A DNA stretch of 64,000 nt from Blasia pusilla (GCA_050084515.1 CM114274.1:2170001-2234000), one strand, 5' to 3'. Shown: positions 45,561 through 58,639, numbered from the stretch's first letter. The notes: generated from the sequence alone by a model not told the origin. Translations and numbers: made by a program.

Positions 45561-46700
45561 AGTTTATATCAAAATAATGAATCAATGAGCATTGTGGTGA
45601 CAATTACATCTAGCAATAAGTGCATGAACGTATATAGGTTCAAGTTTGCTACTCTTAAGTATGATTCAAACTAGAAATACACAAAGAAAATTTTTACATC
45701 CACTTGTTCTTGGATATGCTATGACAACATATAAAAATTAAGGTCTAACAATAAACGGTGAATGCTTATTTGTAATTAAATCAATATTTCAAGCAATTGG
45801 TCTAATTTATGTAATGTTATCGTTAGTAATGAAGAAGAGATCAACTACAAATACTAGGTTGAACGCTAACATCTGTTTTTTGGTATTTGAGGATTTCTCT
45901 TGATAACTTTAGAATTACTTTATATGTTTAATTCAATTTAGATGGCATCACATACCAATACATAAAGGGGACGTGGCAGATGCCAAATAGTTCGAATCCA
46001 TTAAATAGAGCAGTCTTCTCAGAGTGGTGGATCTATTCCACTCCATGATCATAAAGAAAATCTTTTGCCATTTTCCAAATCTAATATACTTGCTCAAGTC
46101 TAGGAACAATATTAGGAAATCTTAAGGGTATTTTACTTTTCCTTTCGTTTCTACATCGCATGATATTTATATGTTGATTCCAACTAGTAATTTCAAATAA
46201 GGTTCTCATCAACTAGTTAGACTTTGCAAGTATGCTTTTGAATGACATCAACACTCTATAGGAAGAACTCCAACCACATTTTATTTTTATCTAGGAAAAT
46301 GGAATGAAATACTTGGACAATTTAGGACTCAAACTAGCCTTCTAGGAGCATGGTGTGATTGGGGGTTAAATTCAAAACTTGATTAACCAAGATCAAATCT
46401 TGGATATGAACTTTAATTTAACAAAGATAGAGCAACTTCATACAAGCTTCTTCACTCATGTTCATAATTCATTTTTTCACTCTAAATTCATTAATTTTAC
46501 TTTAAAGAGTTGCTTGTTCTAACAATAGATTTAATGTTTCATGAATTAAAGAAGAAGCCCTCAAATTTAAGAACGTTGACTTCAAGGAAAATTCACTTAC
46601 CAAAAAGGATGCAACCAAGTTGTTCAACCTTATTTCAAGAGGAATACGGCTATATCAACTTTGTGTCTTGTGACATAAAATGCATTTACCTTTAACAATG
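45560..46700 (+). pseudogene. Second Helitron remnant: helicase end plus downstream module
   Basis: Text around 45590-45700 (FKFATLKYDSN) parallels TKFATLRCDSN of the Helitron at 21.3 kb, just before the motif V/VI region (here KLRSNNKR, decayed from HKSQG). Downstream, KYLDNLGLKLAF (about 46310), EEALKFKNVDFKENSLTKKD and KLFNLISRGIRL (46550-46660) match the downstream module of the first Helitron in the same order. It is strongly AT-shifted and full of stops. The Rep is not visible. Confidence 0.7.
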
Positions 46701-47062
46701 TTGCTTGATTTCTCATCAACATAGAAAGATTATACATTTTATTGATAGGGTGAAAAATTCCCATGATAATGGAGATCTACATGATTTTCAATCCATGCCG
46801 ATATACCTTGACAATTGAGAAGGCATTCAAGTGTTACCATACTTTGATGATGTCATCATACTCTCAACTAAGCCTTCTTTTCAACTATGACAATAAGTTA
46901 AGCATTCAATTAAATATCAATGTTGCAATTAGAAAGAGTGTGCAATCTACTAGTACTACAAATAACTTTATGATCCCTACTTTAATCTAATCCCCAAACA
47001 AGTGGAAATGCACATGACATATCCTATTTAGGTAATTAAGAGCTTTTTCCACAATCTTGCAG

Positions 47063-47330
47063 TGTACATTTACATTTGTATCTTTACAGTTATAATTTTT
47101 TAACAATCATCTATATCTCTTTTACATTTTCTAAATTATTTTTGCTATAGTGTACATTTATATTTGTATCTTTACAGTTACAATTTATTAATAATTATCT
47201 ATATCTCTTTTATATTTTCTAAATTATTTTGCTACAGTGTACATTTACAGTTGTAATTTATTAACAATTATCTATATCTCTTTTACATTTTCTAAATTAT
47301 TTTGCTACAGTGTACATTCACATGTTCTTT
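47063..47330. repeat. Tandem repeat, about 87 bp by 3.2 copies
   Basis: Units start with TGTACATT at 47063, 47151, 47238 and 47311; lengths are 88, 87, 73 and partial. The third has a deletion near its start. The shared core is CTATATCTCTTTTA...TTTTCTAAATTATTTTGCTA. Noncoding. Confidence 0.9.
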
Positions 47331-47355
47331 TTTGCACAATTTTTTCAAGCAAATT

Positions 47356-47770
47356 CAAGCAACTTACATATCCTACCAACCTTGTCGACACCATTCTAGA
47401 GATGAACATTTTCAATTTTGAGCATAAACTTGTGCAAATGTACTTGTAAGTAGTATATTTTTTTATCCTAGATGATATTACATTGAATACATTTCCATAC
47501 ATAGTTTATGTGGTTTAGATATATATTATTCTTGCTTGAAGTTTCTTTTCAAGCAACTTACACATCTCTTTTCAAGTAACTTACACACCTCTTTTCAAGC
47601 AACTTACCGACCAACCTCGTTAACACTATTCTATAAATGAACATTTTCAATTTTGAGCATAAACTTTTGCATATGTACATGTAAGTAGCATGTTTTTCAT
47701 CCTAGATGATATTATATTGAATATATTTCCACATATAGTTAACATGGTTTAGATATATATCATTATTGCA
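47356..47770. repeat. Direct duplication of about 175-180 bp
   Basis: 47356-47535 and 47596-47770 align along their length (CAAGCAACTTAC at each start, ACATTTTCAATTTTGAGCAT inside, TTTAGATATATAT near each end). The 60 bp between them holds three copies of a short CTTTTCAAGYAACTTAC unit. Confidence 0.85.
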
Positions 47771-49729
47771 CATCAAAAATCACTCTGCTCTAATTTTGAA
47801 TACTCATTGTGACTAGTTTAGCTTTGCACTATTGAAATCCATTGATATTCTACTTCATATGTATGTGATTGATTATCATTATAAAAATTTCTATACTTTA
47901 TTATTCCCTTCTTACATTGGGTTTGTATTTGCACTATATTAGGCTTCTCCAGTTCCTTTAAATCTTGTATACTCATTTACTTTTCATTCCATTTTCAATG
48001 ATTCAAATTTTTGTCACATCTCAATCACATATATGTCTACTTCTTTCATAATTTACAAAGTCAAAAATCATGAGTATGAAGATCATCACATCCTAATAGA
48101 ATTTACCGAGAAGTATTTTGAATTTTTCACAAATATAGAGAAATGTTACAATTGACACTATAAATTTGCAAGATGAAGAGAATCGTTTGTCACCATCAAC
48201 AAACATATACCCTAAAATTCCCTGGGTTGCATACCAACTTTTATCTTCAAAACTTGACCAAGCTTAAGAACACTCCTATTATCTATCTAATAAAATTGAT
48301 ATATTAAATGATCTCTCTCTCTAGTTCATGAGCAGAATGAGATAGATATGGCCAGCTTTGCTAAGCTACTAATAAAAGATGAAAGAGGTAAATTTCCTAG
48401 TTTTTCCAAAAGTGTTTCCAGTTTGACTAAAGGACTCAGAAGGAGCTGCAAAGCTTAGCCTATGGGTAATGGTAATTCAACCAATACTAATCTTTTGGTC
48501 TCAAGACTTACAATTAGCATTAAACATCACAAAATATTAGTCAAGACTCTAATAACTACTATGCAAGTTTCCAATTGATTTGGATGACAAATATGTTATT
48601 GCTTGTCAAATTGCATGCATAAACTCTATTTCACTAGAAATTTTGAAAGATTGTGGGACTTCAAATATTTTAGAGTTATCTCTCGTTAACTCCTTAATTG
48701 TAATTTTCTTCAAAAATAATTCTACTTAATGGTGAATAGATTCAACACTTATTTATGATTTTGGGAATATTTTATAAGCTTAGAGCAAATGAAAAGAATG
48801 CATTCAAATACTACCAATTAGCAAGCTATTTTACTCGACTGCATGCCATATGCCATATGCAATACGCAGATTGCCTACTTTACCATGACCTCCAACACTT
48901 TATTTCAAAGAATATTGTTGGAAAATTTCTGCATAAACAAATTACATGATAACCAGGTTCATTCCGAGATTAGTTACAAAGTTCATGATGGGTAGTTTCA
49001 ATTATCCATGATTAACCAGTGTATCCAGTTGCCATAGACAAGGTGCCTTTTCGATTGTCAAACTCCTCTCATGTTGACACATGGCCCCCTGCATCAATAA
49101 GATCACTCACTCTCTAAACCAATAGGATCATTCAATCTCTCAACCGATCGTATCGATAAAAATTAATTAAAAAAATTAAAATTATTCAATAATAATGGAT
49201 GATTCAAAATTATTAATAAAGATTTTTTCTACAATAATTAGAAAATACTATTACCAATAATTTAAAATTAACTAGTGCACGGATATATAATTTTGAATTA
49301 CCCATTTTATAAATTTAGATATTTATGAATTTAAATAAGGAACAATTCTATTGGCTAAGAAAAACAGAAGTCGAAAGAAAAATAATGTCGTCATCCAATG
49401 AGTGATTTCAAAATGAAGAGGCGTTCTCCATAAATAATTTAAACTATATCGAATAATAAAATAGTCCGTTAAATAACAAGAGTCACCTAAATTTCAATAA
49501 CAAGATGCCATGGCGGGTATGGCGTTAGTTTGCTGAGGTGTATTGTACTGCAGATAAACACTCGTGTGCCTGTCGCTAAACACTTGTCGGGGCCGTAAAA
49601 TAGTTTACCCGTGATTGACTAGACACACAAAAAGTTCAATTTCCACAACCAAATCAGGCAACATCCTCGGCATGGATCCATGAACACAAACTTTCACAAT
49701 TCGACGGAAAGCGCACCACGCTTGCGGCC
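47771..49729. promoter_or_regulatory. AT-rich spacer and upstream region of the NOL gene
   Basis: No gene seen, except a weak match to the Helitron downstream module at about 48370-48420. The last 200 bases before the NOL start codon rise in GC and hold the likely promoter and 5' untranslated region. No single core element was assigned. Confidence 0.35.
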
Positions 49730-52700
49730 ATGGCTTATGTGCTTGCCTCTCCCATTCATCGAGTGGCGGCAGCTCACCACAGTGGTGGTTGCAATGGAAG
49801 GTTGGCCACAATGCCGGTGCCGGTTCCGGTTCTTCGGTCTGCGCGACCCTCTCGTGGCATTTCTCGACTCTGCACTGGCGCAGCTCCAGTAGATCATCGT
49901 GGCTCCAGAACGCCGAGTTCCAAGTGGTGGGTGGGGCACAAGAGATGGAAGAGGAGCTGCCTTCGCGGGGATTCTTCCCTGCGTCTCAGGGCTCCTGCTG
50001 CAACAATAGAACAGTCGTATTCCCCGCCTTCGACGACGTCGCAGGAAATGGTTCCTCCTTACAACGTTCTAATCACAGGATCCACGAAAGGTATGGTGGG
50101 GAGTGTTTTAACTCCATCAATGCAGTGGAGATAACCTCAGAACTGGGGAAGGTCCATGCACCCTCACGGCTTGGTTATCTTGGAATTGAGGTGGAGAGCG
50201 TGTGAAAAGCTGAAATGAAGAAAAAATTGCACTCACTATTAGTTGCAGTACTTGCAAAAGAGAACAGAGAGTGCTATCAACGGCCTTATTTTTGAAGGTA
50301 GAGTTTGAATTATCGCAAGGATTGCTCAAGTTTAAGTTGGATCCAGGTCCTGAGCTATTTGTCAGAGAATTGGCCCCTGATGCCCAACGAAATATTCGCT
50401 TGTATTTTCAGGTATTGGGTATGCACTTGCGAAGGAGTTCTTAAAGGAAGGTGATAACGTTGTCATATGCTCTCGTTCAGGCAAGCACTAAACACTCATC
50501 TCAAGAAGGATTTTGTCGCCTTCTGCTAGACGTCTCGCATGTGCTAAGTCCAGTACAGTCCACCTTATGGTGTGAGTTGTTATAAACCATGCTGAGACAC
50601 GACCCAGACATGGAGAAGATTTAGAAAACCCATCAGAGAGCGTGTTGTGAGATAGATCCTGGTGCCGCTCCGGGTGTCTATTTAAAATTTTCTGGTGATT
50701 TGGGAATGCAGAAGCGTTTGTTCATTAGTTGTGCTGCATGGGGCCAAGCAAAGGTGCTATCTTCTGGACCACAATTTTCCAATCCCCGGGTCTTAGTTTT
50801 GAACAGTGGTGATGCCCTGTACTCCAGTGGTAAAATACTTTTATTGGATTCTGCTCCTGGGTGTATCGCACTTGACGGTTTTCTAAACTTCCAGAGGAGC
50901 GTGTTCAGAGTGCACTGAAGGAGCTTATTCAGGAGTTTGGAGAGGAGCAAGTTTGGGTAAGCAATAATGACGTTGTATGAACAAGTCTGCAACTTGACTG
51001 AAAATCCATTAATTCTTTTGTTATGCTGAGCTTTTAACCTGGAACAATTTGTGGAATGCTCCAGCCTTGTAAATGGTGCCTAATGAGAAGTTGTTTTCCA
51101 CGGCTTATTATCATTATTTCTCCTGTCGGTGGATTTTCCAGGGGACAACGTGTGATGTAAGGGATTCAAAAAGTGTTGAAACATTAGCTACATTTTGCAA
51201 AACAAAACTTGGACACATTGATATTTGGGTACATGGTTCATCTATTCATCTCAAGCGACCGATCTGCTGGTAGAGAGAATAAAAAATACTATTTGATAGG
51301 AACTGTCTACTTTCCACTGCTGGCAGTTGTGTAGATTTTTGCGTGCATGCACATGCATGCCAACCAAACTGTCAAGCAGATTTTCAGGACTAAATTCTTC
51401 CTTGGGAGCATGTGAAAGGTTAATATTCTGATTATATTGTTATTGGGTAATGATCAACAGATCAACAACGCAGGAACAAATGCATATACATATAAGACAC
51501 TGGTGGACACAGATGATAGTGCCATCTCGTAAGTGTAAAGAAAATCTGATAGGAGCAGAATTTGACTTAGCAATATAGAAGTTGCTACATTGTGCACATG
51601 TTGCAGCGGTTTCCACGAGTTTCCACTCTAAAATGATCAATGTGTCCGTCTGCAGAGAAATTGTGGAGACAAATACTCTTGGTCTTATGCTATGTTGCCG
51701 ACAGGTAAGACTGAGGGATTTTCCTCCTAACTGTAAGATGTTGAAAGAAGCTAGACAAGGGGCAAAGTAGAGTACTATATGTAATGGTCATGTTGATTTG
51801 CTGTCTTTCATTCTAAAATCATTTTTGTATACACTTTAACATTCTTGGTTGGTGGTTCACATACACGATTTCGTCATGCCCTGAATTGCGAATGCATGTT
51901 TGATGCTCCCATCGTGTTCATACAGTCAAGGTGATGTTTGATTGTACGCTCATTCAAGCACTTAAATATTGTTTGGTTGTGGTTCACATATGCCATGTAC
52001 GGGGTGATCCATGTTATGGGTAGGGGATGCTTCTTACTTACGTTAGGATTGTCCACCTCTTACTTGGTTGGGCTGTGACTGCCCTAAAATATCAGTATTG
52101 GATTTTGAATACGCAAAGATCTCCTCCAGAGGATCATAAGAAGGTTGAGCCAGACTAGGCGGATAGTGTTGCAAGATGTCAAAGTTCCAGTCGGAAACAA
52201 TAGGCTTGTGTTAGGAGGGTTTGCTGTATTGTATTCATTGTTTGGGGTGACAAGAAGTAAGGGCCACGCTGATGTTAGAATTTTGTCCTGGTCTGCATGT
52301 GGAGAAGGCAATCAGAATGATGAAGGAGCAGCCATGCGGAGGTCACATTTTTAACATGGATGGTGCTGGTGCAGATGGAAACCCCACACCAAGGTGGAGT
52401 TTGAGGATTAACTTCACATGTCTTGGTGCTTTTTGCCCTTGCATGTCAAGTTTGGATTGCTATTGATAGTTTTGGAGCCTATATAGTTAATCCCAATAAG
52501 CTCCAATTGGTCATGCAGGTTTGCAGTTTATGGAGCAACCAAACGTAGCCTTGCTCAATTCACAAAAAGTTTGCAGGTGGAAGTGCTCCTCCGGACTTAT
52601 TTATAAATCTATACTAGTATTGGTGCTATCTCTTCCTCTTTGTTAAACTCTCTTCTTACACATGTCCAAGTTTTCATAAGGAATGTGTATTAATAATAAG

Positions 52701-54743
52701 TGTTTGGAGGCAGAAGTGGGGTGGGCTCGGGGTAGAGAAGGTTGAATTCCAATAGGGGAAGGGAGGAAAAAGAAGGATAAATTTTCAGTATGAGAGGGGA
52801 GATGAAATGGGAGATGATCGGAGAGGAGAAACAGATTGACCTTTCTTTGATCCTCTCCCTTCCTTCGGAAAGGTGAGACATGCAGAGTAGAGAGAGTATG
52901 TCGCTGTCCCTACGCTCTCCCATGGAGTGAGGGAGGGTAATTTATGTCCCTTCCTATTCTTACGAGATGTACAAAGATATACAATAGGGGAGGAGAGGGA
53001 TGAAGAGAGGGGGGTGTTGTATTTGCTTTCAATTTCTCCAAATGGAGAGGGAAGTGACAAACCCTCCGCATAGGGGAACAAAAGGGGAAGTGTAGCCCTC
53101 GGGAGGGGGGTCCCTTCTTCTTGTCGGAGGAATTGAGATGGATGGAAGAGTAGGGGAGGGTCCATTAGTCCCTACCTGCTGTCACGAAGAGAAGGAGGGA
53201 TCAGTCTCCATCCCTATCTTCAGTCTCCGTTCATTCTGGAAGGATAGAGACAGATGACAGGTGTGGTGAGCGGAAGGTGGGATGGACAGAGGGTAGGGAC
53301 TTACCTTCTCCATTCATTCCTATGGAGAGTAGAGGTATGTAAATGGTGGAGATTGAGAATAAGGTTGCGGGTGGTAGTGGGAAGTATGAAGCCAAAGTGG
53401 GTCCCTCCCTCTCTTTTGAGGGATAAAGGTGGATGGGCCCTATGAAGACAGGGTCCGCCCTTTTTGACCCTTCAGCAGAGGGTCGAAAAGGGCATGTCCG
53501 CCCCGGGGCATGGGATGTTCTCGAAAGCACCAGTTTGATCAATGAGGACTTTTTCAGCTTGAAATTAACTTGTTGGCTCGATCCTCTTGTGCCTTCCATG
53601 TCATGAGCCACGCATAGACCAAAAGTTTGTAGACCTGTACTTTTTACATGTTATTGCACTCTTTGCCCAAGTGTTTATATATGTTATGGCTCACCATTTT
53701 GAGCTGCCAGGCAGAGCTGCGGATGCAAGGGATCAAGAATGTGGTAGTTCACAATCTATCAGTAAGTTGTGTTCAATAGGCACCACAGATGTTTTTGCTT
53801 GTGGATGTTCAAGATACTAGTCATGAAGGAGTATAAGTCAGATATGTGAATGTTTTTTTAGTGCCAGCAAGAGGTTAATCATGGTCTCTTCGAATTTCTA
53901 GGTGTCTTTAGACCACATATGCCAAATTGGCTAGCTCTCTTGTCAGAGAGTTCAGCACCTGGAACTTAGCTGGAGACAACATGGTACGTACATGTCTTGA
54001 TTTTTACATGAATTTTGTTTGTTTTGTGCTCTATGAACAGCCAGGAATGGTAACAACGGACCTTCTTATGTGCGGGGGTGATACCCGGCAGGTAACACTT
54101 GTGTTATGTAAGGTTATCATCTCTTGCAAATGCATGAGGAAAGAAAATTAGAAGGAAAAACCAAGGATTCACTCGCGCAAGACTCAGACATTTCTCATAG
54201 CAATGTTCTGATAATAACGGTTGAACAGTTGGTACCACTTGTACCACTATCTTCTTGCAGGCCAAATTTTTCATCAATGTCTTGGCCGAACGAGCAGAAG
54301 AGGTATTTTATCTACACGGCATGACCAAAAACAATTCTCAAAGCATTTACTTGACTTATATTTTTGAAGAAATTGGTGGGGGGGTGTTTAGCACGTTTTG
54401 CAATGCTGCCGTTTTTTTGGGGGCACATGAAGCCACTCTAAATAATTGGTATCTCTTGTGAATAAAGGTGGCGACCTATCTAGTGCCTCGAGTCAGAGCA
54501 GTTGCTGGAGATCCAATCAAAACTAGCAAGTATATTCGTTTTCTGACAGGCTTCAAGGCTTACAGCCAAATACTTGCGGTATACTATCTCTCATTGGTTT
54601 TTGGTCGTTTCTAAGACTTGTCTTGTGTTACCTTGAGCTCTTATGACCAACATGCTGTGTCTTCTAACAGCACTGAATCACTGTCTTTCAAACAGAGAGT
54701 TGTATTTCAAGCCCGAAAGGACCGGTTTGTTGTGGAAGATTGA
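49730..54743 (+). CDS. NOL: Chlorophyll(ide) b reductase NOL, chloroplast short-chain dehydrogenase
   Basis: Thirteen exons join without a frame error into 380 codons: 49730-50090, 50412-50480, 50895-50956, 51142-51228, 51461-51528, 51656-51704, 52308-52393, 52519-52576, 53711-53761, 54041-54091, 54261-54302, 54468-54578, 54696-54743. Residues 1 to about 75 are Ser/Ala/Arg-rich and poor in acids, like a transit peptide. The Rossmann motif TGSTKGIG is at 116-123, NNAG at 195-198, and the catalytic Tyr265-x3-Lys269 in YGATK. The family block NLSPGMVTTDLLM and FLTGFKAYSQI near the C-terminus identify NOL, which reduces chlorophyll b to 7-hydroxymethyl chlorophyll a in thylakoids together with NYC1. 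Intron 2 uses a GC donor (50481). Intron 8 is 1.1 kb and holds repeat-like DNA. It appears intact. Confidence 0.93.
52680..53560. repeat. Purine-rich, hairpin-studded segment inside NOL intron 8
   Basis: About 880 bases rich in GGGAGG and GAGAGG with repeated short inverted pairs, for example CTCCAAATGGAG (about 53036), CCTTCCTTCGGAAAGG (about 52859) and GACCCTTCAGCAGAGGGTC (53467-53485). Open frames here are low-complexity Ser/Pro strings and not genes. Its absence from the short-intron pattern of the rest of NOL suggests an insertion. Confidence 0.5.
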
Positions 54744-55690
54744 GTAATGGATGGATGACCAATGGAGGTTTTGGAACTGGATGTTCCTCAAGCTACCATC
54801 GATACATCTACTGACTGGCCTCATGAAGGATGGCCTCTGGTTTGGAAGTCATGTAAGCGTGTGCCCCTCCCTCCCATTCAATGATCGGACATTAGCAGAG
54901 TAGGCTTGACCTGTCGGATATTAGCATCCATTAGTCGGTCTCTAGAATGCAGATCTGGGTGTCTCTGGAGCATAGTTAGGACTTCATGAACGGACAACTC
55001 CAGCATTACTTCTGAAAATGTGATTCTACTGGTTTAGTGACACTCCCCATTCTTAGCCAGCTGAGCTGGTTCTGTCCCCTTCTGCTTGTTGAGATTACTG
55101 ATGGTTGAATGTTCTTGGTCAAAACATTTTAGCTTGAATCCCATACATAATATAACCATACATGCTCAAGCCGCTGCAGGGAGTGAGATATCTCACAGTA
55201 AACTTGCACCATCCATACTAAGTCACAGCTAACGGTCTGTTTAGTGGGGGGCCTCTTCCTGCCATGTCCTACCATCTTCAACACTTCCACCTCTGGTCTA
55301 AACTCCGACTCTATTCTTAAAGGTGGAAATAGTTTTCAGTGTTTAGGTTGGAAGTGAGTACATCTCTTTGTGTCTGATCCTTGAGGACATTGTGGATGGT
55401 GCTTTGGACAAAATAATAGTGGAATGGTCCTGTTTCCAAACTTGACGATCATGTTCCAACTCCATTAAGAGATGACAACGCTTTTGTAGAATTAAATCTG
55501 CATGACAGGGGACATGTTTATATGCTGCTACCAAGAAAAAATCCCAAGAAAAGGATATTCACAAAAAAATTCTATCCATTACCTTGACACAAGTAGGAGT
55601 AAACTACATGGATCACATGAGCAACCAAACAGAACATTAGTCAAGAAATAATTGTAGATTGAGTCAACTCATCGAATGTCTCCATATGAG
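54744..55690. other. NOL 3' flank
   Basis: Probable 3' untranslated region then noncoding spacer. No gene recognised on either strand. Confidence 0.4.
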
Positions 55691-55693
55691 ATA

Positions 55694-55720
55694 CTAGACG
55701 GTGCCCGTGCTCCGCACGAG
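55694..55720 (-). mobile_element. Helitron 3' terminus (hairpin plus CTAG)
   Basis: On the minus strand: CTCGTGCGGAGCACGGG (short hairpin), then CACCGT, then CTAG followed by T. A hairpin a few bases before CTRR and a T at the target is the standard Helitron 3' end. The element would extend rightward from 55694, probably as a non-autonomous copy; its 5' TC end was not located. Confidence 0.6.
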
Positions 55721-56299
55721 TGAAAAAACATCTGAATTCGGGTGGTGTTGCCTCTTATGGTATGCCAACTATATGGACTTTTCATTTAGCATTTATACAA
55801 AAAAAATGGCTTGTTTTCTGTTATGATAATTGTAATGAGAGAGAGTATAGATTGCCATTCTAGAGTGGGATTGCTTATTTCACTTGGGGTGGAGAGGCCC
55901 GGTGCCACTTGTTGGCGCCCTATGATGATTTGTATGTATATGTGATCTTACAAAAGCTCTTTTCGAGGTTGCTTTGATCTTTCTAATATTTAAATAACAT
56001 ATTGCAAGTTAGGATGCTTTGCATGTCTATATTTTCTTTGGGGTTTGGTCATGGGTATATTTTAAAAAAAAATTGGCTTATCTTTTTATAGTCTATCTTG
56101 GAAGCATAGATTAAATCTACTAGTTTGGACTACACCAGATTTATGTTTTACAAATATACATCGTTATACAAATTATATTATTGTCATCATCCGCATACCC
56201 ATGAATATAGAACATCCTACTCACTTATACCATCTATAAACATAAATGGTAGCGTACTAGAATGTTTTCTCATGTCTAATAAACTTCTCTCTTAATGAA
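55721..56299. other. AT-rich noncoding sequence, possible body of a non-autonomous Helitron
   Basis: No reading frame of interest. Lies between the Helitron 3' end and the LTR of element 2. Confidence 0.35.
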
Positions 56300-56960
56300 A
56301 GGCGTGGTGCGCATAAACATCGTTACATAACATACATTGTTGTCATTGAACATACATACAAATATATACGATCTCATCTAATTTATGAAATAATCACAAC
56401 GAAACAAAAAATATCAAAATATTTCTAATTAAATCAATAAAATCTCATATGAACATCTCACACCAAATTCTCCATGGAGTATTATTTTTTATGTGGAATC
56501 AAACCCATTCTCCTAATGAGAGATTTGGATTATACACACGAGGCAAGAAGGATCATAGCTCTGTCGTCCCATGCCAAAAGGTTTACCAAAAAAAGAATGG
56601 CCTCTCAGACTCTCTTTCTCTTGGAGGTATACCCCCTTTCCTCTCCTAATCTCTCTTCTCGGTAACCTATGTTCGTAGGTCATCTCCTTGCCTCTTGACT
56701 TGTTGTAGCGGGTCTAGGGCCACTTCTCAAAGTAGAAAGTCAATTATACCAAAATGGTAAATTACCCAAACTAGTAAGTTCCTTAATATGGCTCCAAATA
56801 AGTCGAAATGAAGGGGAAACTTGCTATTGCAAGTTAGCTATGGCCTCAGAAAATCATCCTCCACGTCTTGAGGATGTCATCTAGTATCTCTGAAGACGCT
56901 CTACTAGATCTCGCCAATCTATTCTAAAAGATGTGATTGTTGTCGTGCGCATACACATCC
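56300..56960 (-). repeat. 3' LTR of element 2
   Basis: Matches the copy A LTR through the AGAGAG-rich centre and the end segment. The start subrepeat and polypurine tract are mostly deleted: the junction at about 56950 joins the GTGCGCATACACATC end directly to the CAGACGCTAAGAGC 3' untranslated block. Confidence 0.7.
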
Positions 56961-57059
56961 CTATCTCAGACGCTAAGAGCAAAAAGGTCGGGTACTCATG
57001 TGGTCCTATCGTTAGTCGCCTTCTTGTCATCCATGTCACAAACACAAGTCGAAATCTAG

Positions 57060-57330
57060 AACTACCTACTCTATGTATATTTGGGACACATCCATCATCC
57101 TCGAGGAATCACAGTGAGAGGTGACGTCAAAAATGTCATATGCTATCCTCTCGAACATCCATCACAAACTAACATAGTGGTTGCACCATGGACAAAACCA
57201 CACAACATACATCGCAAGCCTTCAAGAACTACAGCTAAGCTCGGATCAACTGTACCGTCAATGTTATGAAGGTGATATGGCGCACAGTTATACACATGGT
57301 CCTTCCAAACCATACCATCGCGTCCCTCCA
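57060..57330 (-). pseudogene. PHD-type finger of element 2
   Basis: Follows the integrase block VWKDHVYNCAPYHLHNIDGT. Reads RCMLCGFVHG (first Cys pair intact), MLVCDGCSRG (second pair intact), a stop at the Trp of GWH, HMTF (Cys lost), and MCPKY (last Cys lost). It is the same C4HC3 plan as in copy A and at 40.1 kb, each with different damage, so all three point to one ancestral finger. Confidence 0.78.
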
Positions 57331-57356
57331 ATACGAGAACATCAGATGATAAAACC

Positions 57357-58300
57357 TCACGCACTTTCAATATAGTGCGTCATGTAGTCACATCCAACGT
57401 CATGGGTGCCGTCTGCTACAAGGAGACATAGTCTTCCTGATGGGTCGATAGTCTGTCGATAACCACCTTCATGAATAGTCACATACCTCAACGTATCCCG
57501 ATGTTGCACAATCGCCATGTTCTCAAATGCCATCGGCATCACTGTCCTAAATAACTCAACCCTTTGAGAACATGCTCGGATCCATATATTAGGGTCATCA
57601 AGGTTCAACACCTCACCAACATCTCAACGAATGACCGTAGGTAAATTCGGCTTTCGGCCATAAAGTAGCAAGTACAGTGAGAAAGAGGCTAAGGATGCAT
57701 GCATGTTTAATCTGTATCTCATCACCAACCACGGAAATTGGAGGTCCCAATCTCCTAGGTGACCTCTCTGCAAGCCATACTTACGTAAACCTCTCTTCAT
57801 CATCTGTACAACCCTCTCCGCTAGTCCATGTGCTTCAAGATAATCTCGCGAAGTGGTGCGGTGGTCGATCAATGCCTAATCATACAAGGCCTGAAACTCC
57901 CGGCAGAACCCTGTATCCTCGTCTGTCAACACCTCAGCTGATACGCCGTAATGACTTAACACTCGATCTAGGAAGGCATACGCTACTTCCTCACTCGCTT
58001 TGTCAAGGAATGCAGCCAACTCTATCCACCTCGAGAAGTGCTCGACCAACATCGACACCTAACGACTATGATGATCCGTCAAAGGCAAAGGTCCTACAAA
58101 ATCCAAACTCCATCTATAACCTAAACCCATGATCGGAAGTGGATGCAACTGTGGAGTTGGAGCATTGAACGATGCTCGGACTCGATCACACACCATGCAT
58201 GTGGCAACAAACAACTAAACGTCAGTCTGCATGCCTCGCCATCAATATTGTATCTGGAGCAAGCTGTACGTCCCCTTCACTCCAAAATGACCAAAATCCT
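57357..58300 (-). pseudogene. Ty3/gypsy integrase, element 2
   Basis: From right: MLVEHFSRWIELAAFLDKAS, EVLTDEDTGFCREFQ (second catalytic Asp kept in TDEDTGF), then in the next frame HRTTSRDYLEAHGLAERVVQ (Glu region kept) and GLQRGHLGDWDLQF, then LNLDDPNIWIRACSQRVELF and the C-terminal region. A stop splits the core between the second Asp and the Glu. The zinc-binding N-terminus lies in broken frames toward 58300. Confidence 0.85.
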
Positions 58301-58639
58301 CATGGGCATGACGTACCAAACGTGCTAGTTGTGAAGGATGAGGCACTACAGGTACTCTACCATCCTCCCTAACTCGCAACACATATGTTCCCTCCCACCG
58401 AAACCGTCTCGCTCGCTATATGATCCGATCCCGCTTTCTAGCACCCAGTGTGCCCACGACGCCGCCAATACGCAGGTACTCAAAGACTACTCCATCGTCA
58501 TGAATATCTTGGCCATCTGTCATCTCCTCACCGGCTTCTAGATCTAAGGACTCTCCATCAGACCTCGCCATCGAAGTTTCAACAATCTGGCTCTCCATAG
58601 CCAACAAGCCTAAATAGGCTGACGCATGCCATCCTGACA

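Noticed and set aside
52690-53611. Minus-strand Ser/Pro-rich frames inside NOL intron 8
   Set aside because: Low-complexity purine/pyrimidine bias explains the open frames, and no domain is seen.
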